In this document: positions 19,050 through 27,536 of the stretch, piece by piece
How positions within the stretch are numbered: the stretch's first letter is position 1
Layout of the letters: every line of letters begins with the position of its first letter
DNA from: Aquabacterium sp.
GTDB lineage: Bacteria > Pseudomonadota > Gammaproteobacteria > Burkholderiales > Burkholderiaceae_C
DNA length: 64,000 nt
NCBI GenBank assembly: GCA_023266355.1
Contig: JAHFQM010000002.1
Location: 620,001-684,000 of the forward strand
Direction: 5' to 3'
Translations under genes and position numbers: made by a program
Notes under the pieces: model-generated
Databases searched by the model: none
Told to the model about the DNA's origin: nothing
The model's input: the letters and a program-made list of their open reading frames with translations, nothing else

Positions 19050-19079
19050 ACTTTAGCAGCAATTCCCAGCACCGGTAAA
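19050..19079 (-). promoter_or_regulatory. Putative aceA promoter
   Basis: Minus strand: -35-like TTTACC (19074-19079), 18-nt spacer, -10-like TAAAGT (19050-19055). The palindrome at 19087-19100 lies just upstream of the -35. The assignment is by pattern only. Confidence 0.45.
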
Positions 19080-19086
19080 CACTTAT

Positions 19087-19100
19087 GTCTTATATAAGAC
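19087..19100. promoter_or_regulatory. 14-bp perfect palindrome, likely operator for aceA
   Basis: GTCTTATATAAGAC is its own reverse complement and is A/T-rich in GC-rich surroundings. It is located 78 bp upstream of the aceA ATG and 120 bp upstream of the divergent aminotransferase. The form fits a dimeric GntR/TetR-type repressor or activator; the protein is not identified. Confidence 0.65.
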
Positions 19101-19219
19101 CACCCGTTTGAGGGGGCGCAACAACAGCAAAACGCACTTTTCCGCACGGTCGTGCGAAATGTCATGATGTGGCTTCGTGGCATCGCCTGGGAAGATGCCG
19201 CTGCAGCGCAGGAGTCCAC

Positions 19220-20527
19220 ATGGATCTGAACCTCGACGCCCTCTGGATGCCGTTCACGGCCAACCGCGACTTCAAACAAGCGCCCCGGCTGGTGTCCAGG
19301 GCCGAAGGCATGCACTACTGGACGCCCGACGGGCGCCGGATCCTCGATGGCACCGCCGGCCTGTGGTGCGTGAACGCCGGCCACGCCCGCCCGCGCATCG
19401 TGGCGGCCATCGCGCGCCAGGCCGCAGAGATGGACTTCGCCCCGCCCTTCCAGATGGGCCACCCCCTGGCGTTCGAGTTGGCCCATCGCCTGCAACGCTA
19501 CACGCCCGCCGGGCTCAACCGCGTGTTCTTCACCAACTCGGGCTCCGAGTCGGTCGACACCGCCTTGAAGATCGCCCTGGCTTACCACCGGGTGCGCGGC
19601 GAGTCGCACCGCACCCGGCTGATCGGACGCGAGCGTGGCTATCACGGCGTCAATTTTGGCGGGACCGCAGTCGGTGGCATCGGCGGCAACCGCAAGGCGT
19701 TCGGCAGCAGCCTCAGCGGCGTCGACCACCTGCGCCACACGCACGACCTGACGCGCAACGCCTTCACCCGCGGCCAGCCCGCGCATGGCGCCGAACTGGC
19801 CGACGACCTCGAACGCCTGGTCGCCCTGCACGATGCCTCGACCATCGCGGCCGTCATCGTCGAACCCATGGCCGGCTCCACGGGCGCGCTCATGCCACCG
19901 AAAGGCTACCTGGAGCGTCTGCGCGAGATCTGCACCCAGCACGGCATCTTGCTGATCTTTGACGAGGTCATCACCGGTTTCGGTCGGCTGGGCGCACCGT
20001 TTGCGGCGCAGCACTACGGCGTCACACCGGACATCCTCACCACCGCCAAGGGCCTGACCAACGGCTGCGTGCCGATGGGTGCGGTGTTCGTCCAACAAGG
20101 CATCCACGACGCCTTCATGCAAGGGCCGCCCACGGCCATCGAGTTGCCGCACGGCTACACCTACTCCGGCCACCCACTGGCCTGTGCCGCCGCCCTGGCC
20201 ACGCTGGACACCTTCGACGAAGAAGGCCTGCTGACCCGCGGCGCACAACTGCAAACCAGCCTGGAAAACGCCCTGCACAGCCTGCGCGGCTTGCCCCACG
20301 TCATCGACATCCGCAACACCGGACTGGTGGGCGCCATCGAGTTCGAACCGCGCCCAGGTGCGCCAGGCCGACGCGCCTTCGAGGTGTTCCAGTCGTGCTG
20401 GGACGCAGGCCTGCTGGTGCGCGCCACAGGCGACAACATCGCCATCTCACCACCCCTGATCGTCAGCGAATCTCAGATCGACCAGATCGCCACCACTTTG
20501 CGCGAAGCGATCCTCGCCTTGGCCTGA
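19220..20527 (+). CDS. Class III aminotransferase, omega-amino acid (beta-alanine)-pyruvate type
   Basis: The 435-residue PLP enzyme aligns end to end with the omega-amino-acid:pyruvate aminotransferases: LWMPFTANRDFKQAPRLV, GTAGLWCVNAGHARP, NSGSESVDTALKIA (PLP phosphate loop), RERGYHGVNFGG, IFDEVITGFGRLG, and the PLP Lys in TTAKGLTNG. It would transfer the amino group of beta-alanine or related omega-amino acids to pyruvate. AGGAG lies 6-10 nt before the ATG at 19220. It is divergent from aceA and alone on its strand, followed by a terminator. The exact substrate is not fixed by sequence. Confidence 0.92.
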   Translation: MDLNLDALWMPFTANRDFKQAPRLVSRAEGMHYWTPDGRRILDGTAGLWCVNAGHARPRIVAAIARQAAEMDFAPPFQMGHPLAFELAHRLQRYTPAGLNRVFFTNSGSESVDTALKIALAYHRVRGESHRTRLIGRERGYHGVNFGGTAVGGIGGNRKAFGSSLSGVDHLRHTHDLTRNAFTRGQPAHGAELADDLERLVALHDASTIAAVIVEPMAGSTGALMPPKGYLERLREICTQHGILLIFDEVITGFGRLGAPFAAQHYGVTPDILTTAKGLTNGCVPMGAVFVQQGIHDAFMQGPPTAIELPHGYTYSGHPLACAAALATLDTFDEEGLLTRGAQLQTSLENALHSLRGLPHVIDIRNTGLVGAIEFEPRPGAPGRRAFEVFQSCWDAGLLVRATGDNIAISPPLIVSESQIDQIATTLREAILALA

Positions 20528-20540
20528 GCGCGCCGCATGG

Positions 20541-20576
20541 AAAAAGCCGCTCCCCCTTGCGGAGGCAGCGGCTTTC
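20541..20576. terminator. Bidirectional terminator between the aminotransferase gene and ppa
   Basis: The stem AAAGCCGC/GCGGCTTT (20543-20550 with 20568-20575) extends inward through CTCC/GGAG. The A-run on the left supplies a U-run for minus-strand ppa transcripts; the plus strand ends in TTT only. Confidence 0.7.
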
Positions 20577-20632
20577 GGGCGATGTCGATGAAGGCCAGCA
20601 CCACCGTCAGGCGATGCCAACCTTGGCGACCA

Positions 20633-21166
20633 TCAGTGTTGCTTCTTGAAGGCTTCCAGGCCTTCGACCACTTCGGCCTTGGCGGCATCGATGCCTGCCC
20701 AGCCCGTGACCTTCACCCACTTGCCGGGCTCCAGGTCCTTGTAGTGCTCGAAGAAGTGCTTGATCTGCGAGACCAGCAGCACCGGCAGGTCTTCCAGCTT
20801 CTGGATGTCCTTGTACATGGCGCAGATCTTCTCGGTCGGCACGGCCACCAGTTTGGAGTCGCCACCGGCTTCGTCCTCCATCTTCAGGATGCCCAGCGGA
20901 CGGCAGGGAATGACCACGCCAGGCTGCAGGGGGAAGGGCGTGACGACCAGCACATCGACCGGATCGCCGTCAGCGGCGATGGTCTGAGGCACATAGCCGT
21001 AGTTGCAGGGGTAGTGCATCGCCGTGCCCATGAAACGATCGACGAAGACAGCACCAGTTTCGTGGTCGATTTCGTACTTGATCGGATCGGCGTTGGCCGG
21101 GATTTCGATGATGACGTTGAAGGCATCAGGCGCTTTGGCGCCAGCGGGAACGTTGAGCAGGCTCAT
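20633..21166 (-). CDS. ppa: Inorganic pyrophosphatase
   Basis: The 177-residue soluble family I pyrophosphatase has the metal-binding signature DGDPVDVLV, an [17 protein letters not shown] start and the [11 protein letters not shown] segment. It hydrolyses PPi to two Pi in the cytoplasm and pulls biosynthetic reactions forward. The length matches bacterial hexameric enzymes (about 175). It is divergent from phaP across a 264-bp intergenic region and ends at the bidirectional terminator at 20541-20576. Confidence 0.98.
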   Translation of the reverse strand: MSLLNVPAGAKAPDAFNVIIEIPANADPIKYEIDHETGAVFVDRFMGTAMHYPCNYGYVPQTIAADGDPVDVLVVTPFPLQPGVVIPCRPLGILKMEDEAGGDSKLVAVPTEKICAMYKDIQKLEDLPVLLVSQIKHFFEHYKDLEPGKWVKVTGWAGIDAAKAEVVEGLEAFKKQH

Positions 21167-21324
21167 GGTGAAGGCTCGTCAAGGGTTGGAATGCGAGACA
21201 GCCGTCAGTGTAGGCGATGCAGGCACTCGCCCCTGGCCAACCGGCGTGCTAGCGCATGCTCACGCCCCCCTGTCAAATTTGCGACAGTTTTTACAGCATG
21301 GTTGCTGCACCGCACAAAAAGCGC

Positions 21325-21352
21325 TTGCATTTACCGCGCGCCTGCCTATACT
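21325..21352 (+). promoter_or_regulatory. Promoter of the phasin gene
   Basis: -35 TTGCAT (21325-21330), 16-nt spacer and -10 TATACT (21347-21352) predict a start near 21359 and a leader of about 70 nt. TGC/GCA motifs recur around it (for example CTGCAGTTGCAA near 21391). They could be sites for the PHB regulator PhaR, but this was judged by eye only. Confidence 0.6.
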
Positions 21353-21430
21353 GAGCATCATGTTGCATCGCAGCAAAGACAACGAAGTCGCTGCAGTTGC
21401 AATCAACCCACCATCCAAACGGAGATTGAC

Positions 21431-21988
21431 ATGCTGACTGCCGAACAAATCCTGGCCACCCAAAAAGCCCAACTCGCTTCCCTGTTCGACCTGGGCCAAA
21501 AGGCCTTCGAAGGCGTCGAAAAGGTGCTGGAGCTGAACCTGCAAGTGGCCAAGACCACCCTGGAAGAAGCTTCCGAGCACGCCAAGGCTGTGCTGGCCGT
21601 CAAGGACGCCCAAGAACTGCTGGCCCTGCAAACTTCCCTGCTGCAACCCTCCGCCGAGAAGGCTGCTGCCTACGGTCGCCACCTGTACGACATCGCTTCC
21701 AGCACCAGCGCTGAAGTGAGCAAGCTGGCCGAGTCGCAAGTCTCCGACGCTCAGAAGAAGTTCGCCGCTGTCGTTGACAACGCCGTGAAGAACGCACCCG
21801 CTGGCACCGAAAACGCCGTGGTTCTGGTGAAGTCGGCTGTCGCTGCTGCCAACAACGCTTTCGACTCCGTGCACAAGGCTGCCAAGCAAGCCGCCGACGT
21901 CGCCGAAGCCAACTTCCAGGCCATGACCAACACCGCCGTGAAGGCCACCCAGACCGCCACCGCCGCTGCCAAGCGCAAGGTTGCCTGA
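21431..21988 (+). CDS. phaP: Phasin (PHB granule-associated protein)
   Basis: The 185-residue, Ala-rich, amphipathic helical protein is of the phasin family (LTAEQILATQKAQLASLFDL, SAEKAAAYGRHLYDIASSTS). It ends in an Ala/Lys/Thr-rich tail (AATAAAKRKVA type). Phasins coat polyhydroxybutyrate granules and control their size. No signal peptide is present. GGAGA lies 5 nt before the ATG. Many codons end in C/T rather than G, suggesting high expression. It has its own promoter and a strong terminator at 22161-22190. It implies that the host stores PHB. Confidence 0.95.
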   Translation: MLTAEQILATQKAQLASLFDLGQKAFEGVEKVLELNLQVAKTTLEEASEHAKAVLAVKDAQELLALQTSLLQPSAEKAAAYGRHLYDIASSTSAEVSKLAESQVSDAQKKFAAVVDNAVKNAPAGTENAVVLVKSAVAAANNAFDSVHKAAKQAADVAEANFQAMTNTAVKATQTATAAAKRKVA

Positions 21989-21997
21989 GACCTGTTT

Positions 21998-22160
21998 GAG
22001 AGATCGGGGCGCGCTTGACATTACTTTGCGCAGCACCTGGCCTGATCGGCTTGAACTTTCAGCCGCCAGCCCGATCTCTGAGGATGCCGCTCTGGACAAG
22101 CGGCACTCCCTGAAAGGTTGTCTCCTCGGTACCCCATGAACCTTTTCTAAGGTACCTTTC
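21998..22160 (+). ncRNA. Structured phaP 3' region or small RNA candidate
   Basis: Between phaP and its terminator lie three further inverted repeats: AGAGATCGGG (from 22000) with CCCGATCTCT (ending 22079); TGCCGCT with the GCGGCA after it; and GGTACC repeated about 27 nt apart. A TTGACA hexamer at 22015-22020 lacks a convincing -10. It may be a folded 3' UTR or an sRNA. No ORF is apparent. Confidence 0.3.
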
Positions 22161-22190
22161 AGCCCGATGGCTTGCCATCGGGCTTTTTTC
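22161..22190 (+). terminator. Rho-independent terminator downstream of phaP
   Basis: AGCCCGATGG-CTTG-CCATCGGGCT is a perfect 10-bp stem followed by six T, 170 bp after the phaP stop and 23 bp before the aat start. Confidence 0.9.
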
Positions 22191-22212
22191 TTTGTCTGCC
22201 CTGCCTCCGCCC

Positions 22213-22941
22213 ATGATCCCCTGGCTGCACCCGGACACACCCTTCCCCGACACCACACAGGCATTGGGGCCGGACTCGGACGCACCGGGGCTGCTCGCGG
22301 CCGGCGACGATCTCAGCACGCAGCGCCTGCAGGCCGCCTACCAGCGCGGCATCTTCCCGTGGTTCAGCGAAGGCCAGCCCGTGCTGTGGTGGAGCACCGA
22401 CCCTCGCATGGTCCTGCCCGTGGCCGAGTTCAAGCTGTCGCGCTCGCTGCGCAAGACCCTGCAGCGCTTCCTGATCACCCCCGGCTGCGAGTTGCGCATC
22501 GACAGCGCCTTTGAATCCGTCTTGCAGGCCTGCGCTTCCACCCCCAGAGACGGTCAAGGAGGCACCTGGATCCTGCCCGAAATGCGCGCGGTCTATGCGC
22601 AGTGGCACCGCATGGGGCGCGTGCACTCTTTCGAGACCTGGATCGATGGCGCCCTGGTGGGTGGGCTGTACGGTGTCAGCATCGGGCGGATGTTCTATGG
22701 CGAATCCATGTTCGCGCACCGCACGGACGCCTCCAAGATCGCGCTCGCCGGCCTCGTGGCGTTTTGCCGCCGCCATGGCATCGACGTCATCGACTGCCAG
22801 CAGGAAACGGCGCACCTGGCCTCGCTGGGTGCCAGGCCCTGGCCGCGTGCACGCTTCGAAGACCACCTCAATCGGGTGACGGCGCTGCCGCCCCCCGACA
22901 ATTGGGCCTATGATGAATCGATCTGGTCTGAAATGACCTGA
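22213..22941 (+). CDS. aat: Leucyl/phenylalanyl-tRNA-protein transferase
   Basis: The 242-residue protein has the Aat signatures ([60 protein letters not shown]). It adds Leu or Phe from aminoacyl-tRNA to N-terminal Arg or Lys of proteins, marking them for ClpS-ClpAP. A TTG at 22192 opens the frame earlier; the ATG at 22213 gives the normal length. It overlaps no neighbour and lies 23 bp before bpt, with which it forms a two-gene N-end-rule operon. Confidence 0.97.
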   Translation: MIPWLHPDTPFPDTTQALGPDSDAPGLLAAGDDLSTQRLQAAYQRGIFPWFSEGQPVLWWSTDPRMVLPVAEFKLSRSLRKTLQRFLITPGCELRIDSAFESVLQACASTPRDGQGGTWILPEMRAVYAQWHRMGRVHSFETWIDGALVGGLYGVSIGRMFYGESMFAHRTDASKIALAGLVAFCRRHGIDVIDCQQETAHLASLGARPWPRARFEDHLNRVTALPPPDNWAYDESIWSEMT

Positions 22942-22964
22942 ACGGAACACCAACGCCCCGGACC

Positions 22965-23702
22965 GTGACCCACCCCAAAGACCTGCCCTTGGCGTCCCTG
23001 CAGTTTTACGCCACGGCCCCCTACCCGTGCAGCTACCTGGATGGCCGCACCGCACGCTCGCAGGTCGCGACGCCCAGCCACGTCATCAACGCCGATGTGT
23101 ATTCCGGCTTGGTGGCCAATGGCTTTCGCCGCAGTGGCATGTTCACCTACCGGCCGCACTGCGATGGCTGCCGCGCCTGCGTGCCCTTGCGCCTGCCGGT
23201 GGACCGCTTCGAGCCGACGCGCAGCCAGGCACGCGCCTGGAAAGCCCATGAACACCTGGAGGCCCAGGTGCTGCGCCTGTGCTTCAGCCAGGAGCACTAC
23301 CAGCTCTACCTGCGCTACCAGGCTGGCCGCCACCGGGGCGGCGGCATGGACCACGACTCGGTGGACCAGTACACGCAATTCCTGCTACACAGCCGCGTGA
23401 ATTCGCGCCTGGTGGAGTTCCGCGAGCCCGCCAAGGAGGGCGAGGCCCAAGGCGTCTTGAAGATGGTGTCCGTGCTGGACGTGCTCAACGATGGGCTGTC
23501 GGCGGTCTACACCTTCTATGAACCCGAACCCCACACGAGCTACGGTACCTACAACGTGCAGTGGCAGGTGCGACAGGCCCGGGAGCTGGGCCTGCCCTAC
23601 CTCTACCTGGGTTACTGGATCGGCGAGAGCCCGAAGATGGCCTACAAGACCAAGTTCTCGCCGCACCAGTGCTACATCGGTGGGCAGTGGCGAGAGGGCT
23701 GA
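22965..23702 (+). CDS. bpt: Arginyl/leucyl-tRNA-protein transferase Bpt
   Basis: The 245-residue ATE-family protein has the N-terminal Cys-rich motif [15 protein letters not shown] and the C-terminal GCN5-like core ([37 protein letters not shown]). Bacterial Bpt transfers Leu to N-terminal Asp/Glu in the N-end rule pathway. The start is GTG at 22965. It follows aat by 23 bp. Together they feed both classes of secondary destabilising N-termini to ClpS, which is not in this window. Confidence 0.95.
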   Translation: MTHPKDLPLASLQFYATAPYPCSYLDGRTARSQVATPSHVINADVYSGLVANGFRRSGMFTYRPHCDGCRACVPLRLPVDRFEPTRSQARAWKAHEHLEAQVLRLCFSQEHYQLYLRYQAGRHRGGGMDHDSVDQYTQFLLHSRVNSRLVEFREPAKEGEAQGVLKMVSVLDVLNDGLSAVYTFYEPEPHTSYGTYNVQWQVRQARELGLPYLYLGYWIGESPKMAYKTKFSPHQCYIGGQWREG

Positions 23703-23706
23703 GCGC

Positions 23707-24441
23707 TCAGGGCGTCAGCACGACCTCACCCGACACCGTCACCGACAGCACGCCCTTGCCCGGCGCCACCGGCAGCGGTGCGTCGGCCGACATGGCTTCG
23801 GCCTTGGCGCGCATGGCCATCAAGACCGGACGGGGCTCGAAGCCTGGTTCGGTGGAAGACACTGAAATCGCGCCAAGGGTGTAGCCCTTCATGCCGAAGT
23901 CGCGCGCGATCTGGGCCGCACGCAGCTTGAAACGGCCGATGGCCTCGGTGGTGAGCTGGCTTTCGTGCTGCTCGCGCACGCTGCGAGACAGGCCATAGCT
24001 GACATTGACCACATTGAGCTGGTTGAGCTTGCCGGCGGCCTGAGACACCTTGCCCGCGTCGTTGCCGGACAGGATCAGCTGAGCCGAGCCCTGCCAGCCA
24101 TTCGGCTTGCCGGTGTTGTTGTAGCGCGGGTAGAGGTTGAAGCCTCCGGTGCGCACGCTCAGTGCCTCGGGCGTGGTGGCTTGCGCCTGCTTGCGGGCCT
24201 CGGTCAAGGCGGCGTCCAGCAGGCGCTTGAGCTCGGCCTGCACGTCGGCGGCTTGGCTGCCCTCCTTGACCGCTTCCAGCGTGACGGTGAGCTGGTCTTG
24301 CGTCAATTCTTCCGTTGCTGTGGCCGAAAACTGCACGACGTTGCGGCGATCCGGCTCAGCCGCATGGGCAGCCACCAGAGGCAAGCTCAAGGCCAGTGCA
24401 GGCAGAACACGGCGGGCAGCAGACGTGACAAAACGGGGCAT
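23707..24441 (-). CDS. SIMPL-domain periplasmic protein
   Basis: The 244-residue protein has a signal peptide (residues 1-28, ending AAHA-A) and one SIMPL (DUF541) domain: VVQFSATATEELTQDQLTVTL near the start, NLYPRYNNTGKPNGWQGSAQLIL in the middle and LSVTVSGEVVL at the end. Proteins of this family are secreted or periplasmic and of uncertain role, often linked to envelope stress. It diverges from ompR-envZ across 198 bp containing a 14-bp inverted repeat, so OmpR control is plausible. It converges with bpt with only 4 bp between stops. Confidence 0.9.
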   Translation of the reverse strand: MPRFVTSAARRVLPALALSLPLVAAHAAEPDRRNVVQFSATATEELTQDQLTVTLEAVKEGSQAADVQAELKRLLDAALTEARKQAQATTPEALSVRTGGFNLYPRYNNTGKPNGWQGSAQLILSGNDAGKVSQAAGKLNQLNVVNVSYGLSRSVREQHESQLTTEAIGRFKLRAAQIARDFGMKGYTLGAISVSSTEPGFEPRPVLMAMRAKAEAMSADAPLPVAPGKGVLSVTVSGEVVLTP

Positions 24442-24553
24442 GGGCAGGCTCTCTCGGGAGTGAAGACCCCGTTTTAACGCACGCAGCGCCCTTTTCGCCG
24501 ACGGCTTGAACCTTCTTTGCAAGTGCTTGACGCGGACACGCGATGGCGGCAAG

Positions 24554-24624
24554 ATTTGTAACAAGCGGTCAGAACCCTCGTTTTGCCACTCGCAACCTGC
24601 GCACAATCCGCGCTTGTTACAAAT
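24554..24624. promoter_or_regulatory. Widely spaced 14-bp inverted repeat between the SIMPL gene and ompR
   Basis: ATTTGTAACAAGCG (24554-24567) and its exact reverse complement (24611-24624) are separated by 43 bp. Each arm contains TGTAACA/TGTTACA, close to the half-site of OmpR-type regulators. The right arm ends 15 nt before the ompR ATG. It may be an autoregulatory OmpR operator, or a looping or RNA stem element. Confidence 0.6.
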
Positions 24625-24639
24625 GCCGAGGACCCCTGC

Positions 24640-25377
24640 ATGACCCCCACCAACGCCAACCAGCGCCCGGACCGAGTCCTGGTGGTCGATGACGACGCCC
24701 GTATCCGCGACCTGCTGCGCCGCTACCTCAGCCAGGAGGGCTTCGAGGTGCTGCTGGCCGAAGATGCCAAGGCGCTCAACCGCCTGCTGACGCGCGAAAC
24801 CGTGGACCTGATCGTGCTGGACCTGATGCTGCCCGGCGAGGACGGCCTGTCCATCTGCCGCCGCCTGCGCGCCGCCAACGACAGCACGCCCATCATCATG
24901 CTGACGGCCAAAGTCGAGGACGTGGACCGCATCGTCGGCCTGGAAGTGGGCGCCGACGACTACCTGCCCAAGCCCTTCAACCCGCGCGAGTTGCTGGCCC
25001 GCATCCACGCCGTGCTGCGTCGCCGTCCGGCCCAGGAAGCGCCTGGTGCGCCAGCCAAGGAGGCCCAGACCGTCACTTTCGGCCCCTTCGAGTTCGACCT
25101 CGCCCTGCGCCGCTTGAGCAAAGAAGGCGAGCCGATCGCGTTGACCACCGGCGAGTTCTCCATGCTCAAGGCCCTGGTGCGCCACCCGCGCCAGCCGCTC
25201 AGCCGCGACAAGCTGGCCCAGCTGGCGCGTGGCCGCGAGTTCGAGCCCTTCGACCGCAGCCTGGACGTGCAGATCTCCCGCCTGCGCAAGATGATCGAAC
25301 CCGATCCGGCGCAGCCACGCTACATCCAGACCGTCTGGGGCGTGGGCTATGTGTTCGTGCCGGATGGTGGGGCCTGA
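24640..25377 (+). CDS. ompR: OmpR-family response regulator
   Basis: The 245-residue protein has a receiver domain (residues about 11-125) with acidic pocket VVDDD, phosphoacceptor Asp in LIVLDLMLPGEDG and conserved Lys in YLPKPF. A winged-helix DNA-binding domain follows (about 150-240, DVQISRLRKMIEPDP, YIQTVWGVGYVFVP). It is most like OmpR itself. With EnvZ (3 bp downstream) it forms an osmotic/envelope two-component system regulating outer-membrane genes. The ATG at 24640 is preferred because the earlier frame start at 24583 overlaps the inverted repeat. Confidence 0.95.
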   Translation: MTPTNANQRPDRVLVVDDDARIRDLLRRYLSQEGFEVLLAEDAKALNRLLTRETVDLIVLDLMLPGEDGLSICRRLRAANDSTPIIMLTAKVEDVDRIVGLEVGADDYLPKPFNPRELLARIHAVLRRRPAQEAPGAPAKEAQTVTFGPFEFDLALRRLSKEGEPIALTTGEFSMLKALVRHPRQPLSRDKLAQLARGREFEPFDRSLDVQISRLRKMIEPDPAQPRYIQTVWGVGYVFVPDGGA

Positions 25378-25380
25378 TCG

Positions 25381-26709
25381 ATGCCCCGCAAGCGCTTCGC
25401 ACTCAGTCTCTTCTGGCGAACCTTCATCCTCCTGGCACTGCTGCTGGCGGCCGGCATCTTTGCCTGGCTGCAGACCTTCCGCGCGCTGGAGTTCGAACCA
25501 CGCGCGGTGCAGTCCGCCCAGCAGATCGCCAGCCTGGTGAACCTGTCGCGGGCGGGGCTGCGCTACGCCGATGCCATCAACCGCGTCACGCTGATCAAGA
25601 CGCTGTCGGACCAGGAGTCCATCCGCCTCAAACCGCGTGAGCCCTCGGACCGCTTCGAGCCTTTCGAGGTCAGCGGCCTGACGCGCACGATCAGCCAGGA
25701 GCTGCGCTCGCGCCTCGGCCCGGCCACCATCGTGGCTAGCGCCGTCAATGGCACGCCCGGGCTGTGGGTGGGCTTCCAGATCGAGCGGGACAACTACTGG
25801 CTGCAGGCCGACCCCAACCGGGTGGGGCCGCTCACGGGGCGCACCTGGTTCGTCTGGGTGGGCATCGCGCTGATCGCGACGCTGCTGGGTTCGGCCGTCA
25901 TCGCGCGGCTCATCAACCAGCCGCTCAAGGAGCTGTCGTTCGCGGCCAGCCGCATCCGCGAGGGCGAGTTCGACTCGGTGCTGGACGAGTCCATGATCAC
26001 CCGGGAGATCCGCGAGGTGAACCAGGGCTTCAACAGGATGGCGCGCGAGCTGGCGAAGGTCGATGAAGACCGCGCCGTGATGCTGGCCGGCATCAGCCAT
26101 GACCTGCGCACCCCGCTGGCACGGCTGCGCCTGGAGGCCGAAATGAGCGTGGTGGACGAGGAGGCCAAACGCAACATCGCGGCCGACATCGACCAGCTCG
26201 ACGCCATCATCGACAAGTTCATGGACTACGCCCGGCCCGGCGAGGTGGAGCTGGTGCCTGTGCATGTGTCGAGCGTGGTGGACAAGGCCATCAGCCAGTT
26301 CCGCGACACCAAGCGCATCCGCATCACGGCCAAACTGCCGATCGACACGCGGGTCATGGCCGACGAGACCGAACTCGGCCGTGTGCTGACCAACCTGTTC
26401 GAGAACGCCCGCCGCTACGGCCGCAACACCTACACGGGCATCACCAACGTGGACGTGAGCTACACGCGCGCAGGTTCATGGGTGATCCTGAGCGTGCGCG
26501 ACCATGGCCCGGGCGTGGCACCGGAAAAGCTGCCGCAGCTGACCACGCCCTTCTTCCGGGGCGACGCAGCGCGCACGGCGGCCACGGGTGCGGGCCTGGG
26601 CCTGGCCATCGTGGACAAGGCCCTGCAGCGCATGAGCGGGGACTTCGAGCTGGCCAACGCGCCCGGTGGCGGGCTGGTGGCGCACATCAAGCTCAAGCGG
26701 GCACCTTGA
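25381..26709 (+). CDS. envZ: EnvZ-type sensor histidine kinase
   Basis: The 442-residue protein has two transmembrane helices (about 10-30 and 155-178) around a periplasmic sensor of about 120 residues, a HAMP linker (about 180-230), the H-box GISHDLRTPLARLR with the phosphorylated H240, and an HATPase domain with N-box (LFENARRYGR), G1 (DHGPGVAP) and G2 (GAGLGLAIV). It autophosphorylates and controls the phosphorylation of OmpR. It starts 3 bp after ompR, so the two form one operon. Confidence 0.95.
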   Translation: MPRKRFALSLFWRTFILLALLLAAGIFAWLQTFRALEFEPRAVQSAQQIASLVNLSRAGLRYADAINRVTLIKTLSDQESIRLKPREPSDRFEPFEVSGLTRTISQELRSRLGPATIVASAVNGTPGLWVGFQIERDNYWLQADPNRVGPLTGRTWFVWVGIALIATLLGSAVIARLINQPLKELSFAASRIREGEFDSVLDESMITREIREVNQGFNRMARELAKVDEDRAVMLAGISHDLRTPLARLRLEAEMSVVDEEAKRNIAADIDQLDAIIDKFMDYARPGEVELVPVHVSSVVDKAISQFRDTKRIRITAKLPIDTRVMADETELGRVLTNLFENARRYGRNTYTGITNVDVSYTRAGSWVILSVRDHGPGVAPEKLPQLTTPFFRGDAARTAATGAGLGLAIVDKALQRMSGDFELANAPGGGLVAHIKLKRAP

Positions 26710-26741
26710 GCGGCTTGCGCAACTTGAGCGGGGCGCCCTGA

Positions 26742-27233
26742 TCAACCCGCCTTGAAGAGCAGGCAGACGGCACGGGCCTCGATGGCCCTGCCCTCGCCCA
26801 CCGGCCCCATTTTCTCGGCCGTCTTGGCCTTCACATTGACCGCATCGACCGACAGGCCCAGGGCCTGGGCGATGCGTTCGCGCATGGCCGGGATGTGCGG
26901 CGCCATCTTGGGCGCCTGCGCCACGATGGTGGCGTCGATGTTGCCCACGGCCCAGCCTGAGGCCGCCACGCGCCGAGCCGCCTCTTGCAGCAGGACCACC
27001 GAATCGACACCCTTGAAAGTGGGGTCGGTGTCGGGGAAATGCCGGCCGATGTCGCCCAGAGCGGCTGCGCCCAGCAAGGCATCGGTGATGGCGTGGAGCA
27101 AGGCATCGGCGTCGGAGTGGCCAAGCAAGCCGTGGCTGTGGGGGATGGTGATGCCGCCCAGGATCAGCGGGCGGCCTTGCACCAGGGCGTGGGTGTCCCA
27201 GCCTTCCCCGATGCGCATGTGGGGTGCATTCAT
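26742..27233 (-). CDS. ispF: 2-C-methyl-D-erythritol 2,4-cyclodiphosphate synthase
   Basis: The 163-residue protein has the IspF signature and zinc-site residues ([46 protein letters not shown]). It makes MEcPP from CDP-ME-2-phosphate in the MEP isoprenoid pathway. In-frame ATGs are at 27233 and 27218; the first is taken. In many proteobacteria it follows ispD directly. Here ispD is 2.9 kb upstream on the same strand, with amtB, an antitoxin gene and a zeta-like kinase gene on the opposite strand in between. Confidence 0.97.
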   Translation of the reverse strand: MNAPHMRIGEGWDTHALVQGRPLILGGITIPHSHGLLGHSDADALLHAITDALLGAAALGDIGRHFPDTDPTFKGVDSVVLLQEAARRVAASGWAVGNIDATIVAQAPKMAPHIPAMRERIAQALGLSVDAVNVKAKTAEKMGPVGEGRAIEARAVCLLFKAG

Positions 27234-27304
27234 GGCCCGCATTGTGGCGCAAGCCGGGTCGCAGGCGGCAGCGCACGGGGCACCGCCACGGCGCACATCG
27301 TTGA

Positions 27305-27319
27305 GCACAATGTTGGTGC
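27305..27319 (+). promoter_or_regulatory. NtrC-like binding site upstream of amtB
   Basis: GCACAATGTTGGTGC matches the NtrC pattern GCAC-N7-GTGC with a strong TGGTGC half. It is about 100 bp upstream of the sigma54-like promoter, a typical enhancer distance. A further TGGTGCA half-site is near 27459. Confidence 0.5.
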
Positions 27320-27411
27320 GCCCACTTTCGCTTTGCGCACGGCGCACCAAGATGAGACACGCAACACCCCTGATGCGCATGGTGACGGTGCGCAAAGCCC
27401 ATGCCAGGGCA

Positions 27412-27426
27412 TGGCATCGCCATGGC
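27412..27426 (+). promoter_or_regulatory. Sigma54-like promoter of amtB
   Basis: TGGCATCGCCATGGC keeps the GG and GC dinucleotides 10 bp apart required by sigma54, with mismatches in the -12 element (TGGC for TTGC). It is about 110 bp before the amtB ATG. With the NtrC-like site it gives a regulated role to the otherwise gene-free 303 bp between ispF and amtB. Confidence 0.45.
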
Positions 27427-27536
27427 GCCCCAAACTCAGGCATGTTAATTGCTTAATTTGGTGCACAACCCGCTTTTGGATGTCGGCCGCCTCATGTCGG
27501 TGCATCCGCGTTCTTGGATTTTCTGGACGATCGCAC

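Noticed and set aside
23707..26265. 852-codon minus-strand frame joining the SIMPL gene with the back of ompR-envZ
   Set aside because: Only the last 244 codons match a protein family and have a signal peptide. The rest is the antisense of two clear two-component genes.
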